Source of the DNA: Codonopsis lanceolata
Lineage: Eukaryota > Streptophyta > Magnoliopsida > Asterales > Campanulaceae
DNA length: 64,000 bases
Assembly (NCBI GenBank): GCA_013146195.2
Contig: CM028384.1
Span: forward strand, 72,081,990 to 72,145,989
Reading direction: 5' to 3'
Below, piece by piece: positions 1-9,313 of the stretch. The first letter of the stretch is position 1. Each line of letters starts with the position of its first letter. The translations under genes were made by a program, and so were the position numbers. A model generated the notes under the pieces. It was not told where the DNA came from. It was given only the letters and a program-made list of their open reading frames with translations, and made no database searches.

Positions 1-1510
1 AAATTAGAAGAAACGACGTCTAATTAAGTAACACCGAGGCAGAATTTGAAGGAATTATGTCTTATTAAGTAACACCGAGTCATGATTGGAAGAAACGATG
101 ACTAATTAAATAACATTGATGCATGATTGCAAGAATTGACGCCTAATTAAGTAACACCGAGGCAAGATTGAAAAAATAAATTGATGTCCGGCACCATATT
201 GAAGAAACGACGTCTAATTAAATAACAACGAGGAAGGATTGAAAAAATAAATTGAAGTCTGTCACCATATTGAATAAATGACGCCTAATTAGGTAACACC
301 GAGGCAGTAGGCGATTAGCTATCGGTGTCGCAGCTTCTTCTTTTCTTCTCTTTTCTCCCATTCTTTCTTTATTAAGGATTTGAAGTAACGATGCCTAATT
401 ATGTAACACCAAAGCATGATTGGAAAAAGCGATGACTAATTAAATATTTCGAAGTATGATTGGAAGAAATGATGTCTAATTAAGTAACACCGAGACCGGA
501 TTGAAAAAAAAATGTCTAATTATTTATATACCGCGATACAAAAAATAAATTGAAGTTTGCCACCATATTGAAAAAACGACGTCTAATTAAGTAACACCGA
601 GACATGATTTGAAGGAACGATGTCTAATTAAGTAACACCGAGGCAGTATTTGAAGGAACGATAACTAATTAAATAACACTGAAGCATGATTGGAAGAAAC
701 GATGCATAATTAAGTAACACCGAGATATGATTGGAAATAAAAAATGCATATTTTTTTATATACCGCGATACAGAAAATAAATTGAAGTCTGTCTCCATAT
801 TGAAGAACTGACGCTTAATAAAGTAACACTGAGGCGGGATTGGAAAAATAAATTAAAACATGTCACCATCTATATTATAAAAGAGCTCAGGGTCTAACTG
901 GTGTCCCTGATCGAATTGTGCTAAACACAACTGATGGTCCAGATTGATTCGTAAGTATATGAGTTACAAATAAACCCCTCAGTTATGAGTTATGTTTGAA
1001 TTACCCCTCTACAATTACATATAAAACCTTCAGTTGTGGATTTTGTTTGATTTACCCAGTCAGTTATGAGTTTTGTTTATCCCGACCATTCATTGAACTT
1101 ATCTCATACCGACACTGTGTCTATGATATGGGCACGTATACTAGTATTAAATAAACGACGCCTAATTAAGTAACACTGAGGTAGGATTAGAAAAATAAAT
1201 TGATGTCTGCCACCATATTAAATAAATGACGCCTAATTAAGTAACGCTGATGCAAGATTTGAATGAATGACGCATAATTAAGTAACACCGAGACAAGATT
1301 TGAAGGAACGACGTCTAATTAAGTAACATCGATGCAGGATTAGAAAAAACAATGACTAATTAAATAACATCGATACATGATTGGAAGAAACAATGCCAAA
1401 GTAAGTAACACTGATGCATGATTGGAAGAAACTATTACTAATTAAAAAACACCGACACTAAATTACAAAATACGATGCTTAGATAAAAACACTGAGGCAG
1501 AATTGGACAT
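1..1510. repeat. Degenerate ~45-bp tandem repeat block
   Basis: Loose tandem copies of a unit built around TAATTAAGTAACACCGAGGC, followed by a variable ATTGGAAGAAACGATG-type spacer, recur about every 40-50 bp. Some units carry an alternative spacer containing CACCATATTGAA. Copies differ by many substitutions and small indels, so the array is old. There is no coding potential. The same family, including the terminal stretch GAATTGGA-ATATATTTAAGAATGA, returns at about 40975-41375, so this is a dispersed family and not a single local satellite. A 276-bp Helitron-like insertion interrupts it at 869-1144. Confidence 0.8.
869..1144 (+). mobile_element. Non-autonomous Helitron-like insertion
   Basis: The insertion begins TCTATATTATAAAAG, ends CTAG, and lies exactly between an A (868) and a T (1145). 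This is the classic Helitron pattern: 5' TC, 3' CTRR, insertion between A and T, no target duplication. Joining the flanks restores CACCATATTAAATAAACGACG, which matches intact neighbouring repeat units (for example around 1208-1230), so the surrounding array supplies its own empty site. An 11-bp palindrome GACACTGTGTC lies 20 bp before the CTAG and may be the terminal hairpin, though it is short. No coding sequence. Confidence 0.7.
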
Positions 1511-2252
1511 ATATTTAAGAATGAGAAATTAACAAACCTAATGTACAAATGATTGTATACCACTGTGGATTTATGCACACAAATCTAACGTGCATTTATG
1601 AAAAAACCATAACAGCGTGTATTTGTCAAGCCTAACTTTTCTGTTGGTGATTGAGCTTATATTGTACATCGAGGTTGGAGGAAGGAAAAATCTAGGTTGT
1701 AAGGATTCCTTCTGTTTATAAAATTATAATTTATTTTTCGATTGAAGTTGAATGAAGGAGGAAGGAAGAAATTGAGTTGTAAGGATGTTTCTTTTGAGTT
1801 TTGAATTTGAGGCAAATAGATTGTTGGAAAATGAATTACAAATGTTGTTGTTGTTGTTAATGCTCCTTTTTAAAAGTGGTGTTAAACAAAACAATCAATG
1901 ACTAATCTGAAAGCTTCTCGAGTTTTTTATCTCATTGAAGATGATGGTTGGTATTTTAGGAAAAATATATCAAAATGGACTTTCGCAATTGAATTAAAAA
2001 AAAAGAATGGACCGGTTACAATTTCACAAAAAAGGACTGATTCGTAATTATTCCAAAAAATTAACTTCCAAACAAAGACTATTTGCCCGAAACGAAGGAA
2101 GTATTTAAATTTACAAAAATATAAAAATTATTCACAGAAGAAATACTAGTAACGAAGAGTGATTAGAGTAATGGAAATTATGATACCAATAGGATCAATT
2201 TTGTATATATAAAATATCAAATTCTAACCAAGTTTAGTACAAATGTTTTGCT
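1511..2252. other. AT-rich intergenic DNA
   Basis: No convincing gene or structured element. Positions about 2120-2180 share a motif series (TTCACAGAAGAAATACTA, then AGTAACGAAGA, then GTGATTAGAGTAATGGAA) with 3790-3945, beyond the neighbouring hAT element. In the second occurrence about 90 bp separate the last two motifs. Confidence 0.5.
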
Positions 2253-2260
2253 CTTTGAAC

Positions 2261-3645
2261 CGGTGTTCTAAAAATTGAACTAGATGGCACCCTGTCGTTG
2301 CGATTTCCTTCAAATCGGTCGAAAAATTGCTTGTGGGAAAAATCGCCGACTTGTCGCCTTAGACGTCGACTAGTCATCTTAAGCGCCGACTACGTTGAGG
2401 CCTGGCGTATTTAATTTTTGAAAATATGTGGGATTGGATGGCAGTATTGAAGAGGGATGAAATGAGAAAAATAAAAAAAGAAAGAGAGCGAGTGAGCGGG
2501 AGTTGGTACAATGAAGATGATAAATAAGATAAGAAAACTAAGAAGGAGATAGATGTAAAGAACAAAAAATATCGGTACCGTGTCATCGCCATTTCGTCGG
2601 AGAAAGGGGAAAGGGGAACCTGAGAGGAGTGACGTCTGAAGAAGTGTAGGGAAAAGAAAGTCTTCTCTCAAATTTTATGCATGTGGTTGACTTGCAATAC
2701 ACTAATTAGTTTAGAATACCTTAACGTAACACAAAAATTCTTAAACATAACACCATTTAAAAGATAAAATTACTTCACTACCCCTTTCCACATTTAAACT
2801 ATACTACCACCTCCTTCTCTCACCCCTTCACGTAATTTTGATTACGTACCATTGTTGATTAGGTTTCTATTGTTAAGACATGATCTCGAATGTTACTTAG
2901 ATTTGTTTTGATTTGTTTTTTTTCTTTTTAGTTACGAATAAAAAATCATTGATTTACATTTTTTTTCGATTTCAGACAAAACATCTGTTACACACTTGCG
3001 GGTGTTTTGTCAAACATCCGTTAAGGCATAGCGGATGTTTTATAAAACATCCACAAGTGTGTAGCGGATGTTTTATAAAACATCCGCTAATGTGTACCAC
3101 AAGTAAGTATTTATTAAATATTAAAATAGGTATTTGGGTCGTTTTATGTATTAAATAGTGTTACGTTTAGAGATTTTAGTGTTACAGGTCACTCTGATTA
3201 GTTTATTTGTTTATTGGGCCCAACACATTTGTTTCTCAATATCACTAATTCATCGGTCAGGCTACAAATGTACAACACACCCCCTAAGCTTTGGGCATTT
3301 TATTTTTTCATTGTTCTATATGTTCCCTTAAGTTTAGAAACTTACAGATAATCCATAAATTCAAAATTCTTACTTTTTTGTTTGTATACTTTTCAATTTT
3401 AGTGGATTTTACAAATTACGCATCATAGTCAATGTGTTTGATGATATGTCAAAAATAAGAATTTCACAAAATTTCAAATTTGTAGTTGGTTTTTAATGTA
3501 TATTTGAACTTTGTATTAAAAAATCGAGGACTACGATAATTATGCCTTAATTTCGAGTCGCTGCCTAGGCCCTGACTAATCCCCGACTAGGCTCTTAGGC
3601 GCTGGTCTGTCACCTAGCACCCGCCTATTAAATTTTAGAACCTTA
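2261..3645. mobile_element. hAT-like non-autonomous element with 8-bp TSD
   Basis: The element is flanked by perfect 8-bp repeats CTTTGAAC (2253-2260 and 3646-3653). Its ends are imperfect inverted repeats: GTTCTAAAAATT at the left, and the reverse complement of AATTTTAGAACCTTA at the right. Subterminal sequence contains degenerate CGCCTAGGC/GCGCC-type words, typical of plant hAT MITEs ending in GGTTCTAAAAT. An 8-bp duplication is the hAT signature. There is no transposase. A second MITE (2726-3185) is nested inside. A partial relative of its right end is at about 49500-49690 (shared GGTAATTATGCCTTAATT-like stretch and ATTTTAGAACCTT). Confidence 0.7.
2726..3185 (+). mobile_element. 460-bp MITE with internal palindromes (copy A)
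   Basis: The termini are ~35-bp inverted repeats: GTAACACAAAAATTCTTAAA at the left, and on the opposite strand GTAACACTAAAATCTCTAAA at the right. The interior has two 34-bp-spaced copies of an AGCGGATGTTTT/AAAACATCCGCT palindrome; the one at 3063-3088 is perfect over 26 bp. A related copy lies in inverse orientation at 58650-59051. No obvious target duplication and no coding sequence. The family is not one I can name. Confidence 0.65.
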
Positions 3646-3653
3646 CTTTGAAC

Positions 3654-4002
3654 TACTCACTTTGATTCGAGTATGGAGAGTGCGTCATTTAACCTTTCTA
3701 GAGCGGTAAAAAAAATTGAGGTTCATGCAAACAAACCATTCTCACCGTCCAAACCTAAAATTCAAAAACTATTCAAATCTACAAGAATACAAGAAGTATT
3801 CACAGAAGAAATACTACTAGTCCAGTAACGAAGAACACCCATATCCTTGTGGATATGTTTTTATTTATATTACCTTAAATATATATTCATTTTTATAATT
3901 ATTACTGTAATAATTATCTGTGATTAGAGTAATGGAATTTAGAGTGATTATTTTGTCAGATTATGGATAGTTATTATTTAGATGGAATGTTTTTTTAAAG
4001 AA
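3654..4002. other. AT-rich intergenic DNA
   Basis: No gene seen. Contains the second, longer version of the motif series described at 2120-2180. A short inverted repeat, CATATCC...GGATATG, lies at about 3840-3860. Confidence 0.5.
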
Positions 4003-4004
4003 TA

Positions 4005-4115
4005 CTCCCTCCGCTTATTTAAAATTGTCCGGCCTTTTTATTTTTGGATGTTTCAAAGTTTTTCGCCGCTAAAGATTTCAATAATTCTAATTAACAAATT
4101 CCATCTTATACCTCC
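4005..4115. mobile_element. Left part of a Stowaway-like MITE split by the LTR element
   Basis: Begins CTCCCTCCGC directly after a TA dinucleotide (4003-4004). The matching end, GGAAGGAGGAG followed by TA, is at 24033-24035. The CTCCCTCCG terminus with TA target duplication is the Stowaway/Tc1-mariner MITE signature. The LTR retrotransposon inserted into this MITE, duplicating CCTCC (4111-4115). Confidence 0.6.
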
Positions 4116-4867
4116 TGATCACGCAAAAAGTGTGGTGATCTTGTCTTGTCGTCCACGTGTGAGCGAGGATGATGTGGCAGCTTCTGGTTCGTCCTTTTCG
4201 CTTGACCTGCACAAGATAAACAACAAACACCGTTAAGGTGTCGGGGTGGCCCGACTATAACCCTCCGGCGTGAGAGTCAGGTTTCCGGTAAAGTATTGGT
4301 AATAAATAGGCCGTGATAAATGTTTGACAGGAAGCCGTGATAAGAGAGTTGTGTTATCGTTTAAAATTGCTTACCTTGTCCTGAATGTGCATTCTCATAT
4401 TTATACCTGAAGTTTATGGCGACGTGGCAGCTAGTAATTGGGGAGCATAAAGCGGCGGTTATTAAATGCGTTGAGGGTCTTCGTCAGGAATGAGTGAACT
4501 GTGCACTTGTCAGAGAGTTGGTATTGGCGTGCAGCGGTTTTCTCGGGCCTAGGGAAATGGTTTGTCGGGGTGGATGATTGATCTGAGGCCGAGTGGTTCT
4601 TGTGACGAACGCTTTTATTTATTTGCCGATCCTGAGGATAATGGAGACTGATTTGGTGGCGGGGCCGAGGGTGCCCGTGGTCTTTTAGGCCAGTCGTGGC
4701 TGGGCTCGTCACAGTGCCGAGGGTCATGATGCCGAGGTTGAAGTGATTTATCTTAGGGGTGAGTGGTCCTGTCCTCGCTACTGGTGGCTCTTCAGGTGGG
4801 ACCCTCTTTATGCCGAGGGTCGGGTCCTTGGCGTGCCGAGGGTCAATCCCTCGGTTTAATCCTTTCA
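4116..4867 (-). repeat. LTR, 752 bp (downstream LTR of the minus-strand element)
   Basis: Compared by eye with the LTR at 22964-23721, about five substitutions and one 6-bp indel are visible, roughly 99% identity, implying a recent insertion. It contains a minus-strand TATA box (TATAAATA, complement of 4398-4405). The termini are palindrome-like, with TGATCACGC at the left edge. Confidence 0.92.
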
Positions 4868-4871
4868 GTGG

Positions 4872-4884
4872 CCCCCTACTTTTT
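4872..4884 (-). other. Polypurine tract
   Basis: Read on the minus strand this is AAAAAGTAGGGGG, ending a few bases before the LTR at 4867. A purine tract directly upstream of the 3' LTR primes plus-strand DNA synthesis in LTR elements. Its position fixes the element's orientation as minus. A similar tract follows the middle LTR near 12623-12637. Confidence 0.75.
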
Positions 4885-5285
4885 GGCTGCTCGACGCCGA
4901 GAAGGTAAAAAGTAATATCGTTGCTCGACGGTAGGAGGTCGGCGTTATGTTTCTGGCCGAGGACGGCTTATGGGTTTCTAATTCGAGGCTGATGCCGAGC
5001 ATTTCTGACGAGATATGTTGGAAGTTTATGGGATGTTTTTGCATATCGGTCGCAGGTGACATTTCGCCTTTTCAGTTCATTAAATGCGGGTTTTTGGCGG
5101 TTTCTTGTTTTTCGTTTTGGGCGGCTTTTCGAATTTCGAAAAGTTTTTAATGCCGCCTTTTTCCGTACCTCGAATCCAGAGAAAATGACGACGTGGCGTC
5201 GTTTTAGGTATGTTCTGAAAAAACACGCGGGTTGGCTCGATGAGTTTCCGGGGCCCCGCCTTAAAACGATGTCGTTGCAGGGGGG

Positions 5286-5293
5286 TATAAAAG
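5286..5293 (+). promoter_or_regulatory. TATA box of the antisense gene, copy 1
   Basis: TATAAAAG preceded by a G run and followed about 30 bp later by a CT-rich stretch suited to transcription initiation. It lies about 400 bp before the first ATG of the antisense gene (5685). Candidate leader splice sites lie between (CCAG/TAAGTG-like near 5426, TTTTGTAG acceptor near 5677). The same box recurs at 13009 in copy 2. Confidence 0.6.
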
Positions 5294-5684
5294 ATTTCTT
5301 CTTTCCCTTTTTTGCTTTTACCGCTTTCATTTCTCTCTATACCAGATTATTCCACTGTTTCGAGCGATTTCCGGCAGCATTCCGGCAGCTTTCATCCCGT
5401 TACATCCCTGGTTATTTGAAGCCAGTAAGTGTACTCCTTCTTTTTCTCCACGTTTTTCTACGTTCTTCCTTGTTTCCGGGTGTTTTCCACGGCGGCTTTT
5501 AGTGTCTTTCCGGCTTGGCACTGCGTTTAGGGTTGTTCATCCGTTTTTGGGTTTTAACGTTTCCGGCATTTTTTGGATTTTTTCAGGCGTATTCCTTGTT
5601 TTCTGGTAGATTCTCCGGTGGTCTTCCCAGCCTTGACTTTATTTGGTACGGTTTTCTTTCCTTTCCTTTGTTTTGTAGTAGAGT

Positions 5685-8600
5685 ATGTCTCGTAGGATTC
5701 CTTTTCCCTATTTATCTTCTTCGTCTTCTTCTAGCAGTTCCTCCATGGAACTGATAGATTACTGGAACAGGGTGATTCGAATACCCGTTTCGGTTAGAAG
5801 TCCTTCTCTTTTTCTTCCCAGTAACGTGGCCGAGGCTTCTGCCTCGGCCGAGAACGTTCCGAGTGAGTCTCCGGTGGCCGAGGATCTTTCTCGTGCCCCC
5901 GGTACTTCGTGGCAGATGCCCTTTAGCGAGGGTACTCTCGCGGTTTCGGCCGAGAATGATGCCCAGGACGTCGACCTCGGCGGTTTTGAGGGTGGCGACC
6001 TATATGATGACGAGGCTGAGTCTGTACCTCGCGGTCCCGCTTGGAGAGGTGTGGAGGTGAAAGTTTGTTTGGCCGAGGAGATTGTGGTGGATACCGTGAT
6101 CTATAAGGAGACGACCGTGGGTCCTCTCACGGAAAGCCTGGTCATGCTCGATTTCTTCCTTAGACTCCTGGACGGTAAGTGGCCCCTTTGTTGAGTCGGT
6201 CTTTGGGAAGTCTCTCGCGGTGGTCCTATGTATAGGCGGTGCGAGGATAGATGGGTGGCATTCTCTCAAGCGAGGTTTCTCCATGAAGTTATGGGGTGAA
6301 GGTTAGCCAAGACCTTGGAAGTTCGGCGACGGTTTTTTCTCGCCTTGACTATCCATCCGACGCCCCATGAGAGTGTTTACGTGTCGAAGTTCGTATTGGC
6401 TTAAGTATGATTACTCAATTTTTACTGTGGAGAGAGTTTTGCACTTTTGGCAAATTGAAAGAAGTTTGCGGCAACAACACCGACAGATGGCTAGTGGAGC
6501 CGAGGCTTCGCATTTCGAAGAGATGGGGACGAGAGGTGAGAGGTGCCTCGCGTTTTGAGGCCCTTCAAAATAAGATAGGTTTGGCGAGATGTGGAGGCGT
6601 GGTCGCGGTGTATGGCTCGATGTTTTCCGAGGTTCCGCCTGCATTCGAGATTTGGGATTTCGAGCCGGGGCCTTCGTAGCCATGTTGCCTTTTATTCCAG
6701 TCTCTTCGAAGTTTTCCTGCCGCTTGCCCCTCGACCCTTTCATCTCGCGAATTTTTGACCCAGACGAGTTCGGGCCCTGATCTCTCGCCCAATTTGACCC
6801 GAGCCTGGTGAGTTTTTTGCCCGCACCGAGCGAAGAGATTCGAGCCTACATTGGGCCTCTTTTGTTATTACTATAAGGTCAAGATTCTATGAACCTACCG
6901 ACTGTTTTTCGTATCCTCGGGGATTCCTCTTTTGGCGAAGTTTGGGAACAAAGACCACAGTGGTCCGAGAAGGTTCTCGTGTGAGTCGAGCCGGGGTGGA
7001 ACTTTGAGGTTCCCGAAGGAAAACCTCACGGCCTCTCGAGGATCTAAGACTTTGAATCCCGCCGACGAAGCTACGAGGATTGTATCGAGGCCCCTTTGCT
7101 CGACGATGAAGGGGTGCAAATTTGGTCCTATAATTGGAAGGCCATAGTGGAGGATGAGGGCCTCCTATCAAGGTTCCGGGTTTCGCAAGTTGATGTTGAG
7201 GGGTGCAGAGGCATATTCGAATTTTCGGTATGTGAGCCGAGATGTCGGACCTTGCACGGGGTCGGGTGTTTGGCTCGGTGCGTGTCCGAGACGTGAGGTA
7301 TAGACTGCTCGAGTGTCCGACATCGTCGATTTTGTTTATTCATGTTTTGTTTATGTTTCCTTTGGTTTTTTGTTGGATTCGTCTTTTTTGAGTACTGATG
7401 CGACCTTCCTATTTTTTGTAGAGATGACTGTTTCACGAGATGCCGTTCTGGCCATGTTAAAGGCCGAGGAAGAACGAAGGGCAGCCGAGCTTAAGGTCTC
7501 GGCGACTTCCAGGAAATAGTGCCGCCGCGATCGGCGTTCTTGAGGACCCTACCAAAGTGGTCCCTTCTTCTGCACGCTTCGTCCCAAAGCCATGGCAAAC
7601 AACCCGCAGAAGCCCCGAAACCAAGCGGCAAAACCTCGGCCCCGCCCCGCTCCCTTCAACCACCGCCGGCCTGGCCGCTTTCCGTGCCTCCCCCATTCCG
7701 GCCAACGAGGAGGAGGTCGATAACGAGTATGTTATCGGTCACGTAATTAAGACGATTAACAATTTTCCAGAATCGTTCAGGGGTTACGGGCAAAGACTGA
7801 TGGCCCAGACTGTGCCGGCTGAATCTGTGGTATCATTGCTTCCGGCCAAGGAGTTTCAGCTGAACGATATGTGCGCACTGGCTTTGAGCGAGGTAGGTTG
7901 ATCTTCGGGGACCTTTCTTCTTCAATTTTTCCATTTAGCTTCTGGGCTATTTACTTATTCTTGTTATCCTTTGCAGCCTCTGGCTTGGTCTTATGCTTAT
8001 GATGCCAAGTTGGTTAAGGCCTGAATCGCCTGGTCTGGGAGTAGCTCAGAAGGCGCGGGGGGGGGAGATCTCTATTTCCGCCGAGAAGGTGCAGTCCTTG
8101 GACGGGGACTTGAAGTCAAAAACTGAGGAGATCTCCCGCTTAAATGCTGAAAAGACCGCCTGGATGGCGAGGGAAACGATGTTGAAAGATAGGGCTAGCG
8201 AGAAGGATCGGAGGGTGGCCGAGCCGAGGCCAAGCCGTGGCTCGGCCGAGAATGACCATTTAGTGGCCGAGCCGCAAAGCCTGCCGGTGAGGAGGTCATA
8301 GGTATCGGGCTCGCCTGGCCTATACGGGATGGAATCTCGAATTATATGGAGACCACCAGTTCAAGCTTTTCGAGCGCGGGTTACTGGCGGCCGATGGCGG
8401 AAGTGGTGAAGATGGCGAATCTTGCTTCTTTGGCCTGAATGCCGAGGCGCTCGTGCCTTTCGACGAAACCGAGCCGGGCCGATACACGGACGCCGATGCC
8501 GCAGCTCAAGCTCCCCTCGAGGGTCGCCTCCTCGCCGAGGCGAACAACCTTTTGCCCCTGGCCGGGCTAAAGAAAATGCATATATAAAGGAGAGCTATCG

Positions 8601-8762
8601 CTTCATTTGCCGAGGCCAGCCACTCCTCACCAGCGCACTACGGGCGATCGCTAACGGCCGAGCCGAAGGCCGAAAACGAGCAGGAAGAGCTGTCTCGAGC
8701 CGACATCTCTCGAAGGTGTGGCGGCTCAGGAGGAGGCCCTGAGAGGGAGGGACTTAGCTTAG
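5685..8762 (+). pseudogene. Antisense accessory gene of the Retand-like element, copy 1 (frame-disrupted)
   Basis: Same gene as at 13389-16522, opposite in direction to gag-pol. The opening segment (about 170 codons from ATG 5685) is open and starts with a serine-rich stretch after MSRRIPFPYL. From about 5890 onward many 1-6-bp indels relative to copy 2 shift the frame, so the domain near 6650-6900 and later exons are scattered over frames. Equivalent introns are visible: one ends TTTTTTGTAG just before the ATGACTG at about 7423, and one starts GAG/GTAGGTTG at about 7890 and ends TTTGCAG near 7977. The gene ends with a stop at 8762, just before the 24-bp array. Many of the changes fall on CTG/CAG words, so they may be sequence error rather than decay. 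Confidence 0.65.
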
Positions 8763-8922
8763 GAAAGTTTTAATATCTTTTTTAAAGACAATGATTTTTG
8801 ATGGCTATCTGTAATACTTTTGGTGTATATTGCAAGTATTTTGTTCTCCGTTTATTTCTCTTATGCAAGTGTTTTCTGCTTTTCTGTTTGATGCGAGTAT
8901 GCAAGTGTTTTTCTCTTGATTT

Positions 8923-9254
8923 GGCGAGACAATGCGATCTCGATTTGACGAGACAATGCGATCTCGAATTAGCGAGACAATGCGATCTCGAATTAGCGAG
9001 ACATTGCGGTCCCGAATTGGCGAGACAATGCGATCTCGAATTAGCGAGACAATGCGATCTCGAATTGGCGAGACAATGCGATCTCGAATTAGCGAGACAA
9101 TGCGATCTCGAATTTGCGAGACAATGCGATCTCGAATTGGCGAGACAATGCGGTCCCGAATTGGCGAGACAATGCGATCTCGAATTAGACGATGCGATCT
9201 CGAATTGGCGAGACAATGCGGTCTCGAATTGGCGAGACAATGCGGTCTCGAATT
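8923..9254. repeat. 24-bp tandem array, copy 1 (14 units)
   Basis: Fourteen units of GGCGAGACAATGCGATCTCG plus AATT, one shortened by 4 bp (unit 12). Each unit holds the inverted pair CGAGA...TCTCG. Variant units occur in the same order as in the array at 16683-17018 (GGTCCC in units 4 and 10, TGCG start in unit 9, GGTCTC in units 13-14), so the two arrays are copies of one array. The unit length is a multiple of three and lacks stops, which opens all frames here; those frames are not genes. Confidence 0.95.
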
Positions 9255-9313
9255 CCTGGTTTGAACAAGTTTTCTCACTTGAAAATTTTCCTTTCATATA
9301 AAATGATTACAGA

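Noticed and set aside
2374..2671. Overlapping minus-strand ORFs rich in F/L/S
   Set aside because: Low-complexity CT-rich strand inside a hAT-like element; no start context, splice sites or family.
5056..5502. Open frame of ~148 codons before the antisense gene
   Set aside because: It crosses the TATA box and leader splice signals of the antisense gene, is not preserved in copy 2, and has F/R-biased composition typical of a chance frame.
8782..9301. Long open frames on both strands over the 24-bp array, with repeated SHCLAN, IRDRIVS, ARQCDLEL and GETMRSR peptides
   Set aside because: The unit is 24 bp, a multiple of three without stops, so many frames stay open by construction. The same holds at 16542-17084.
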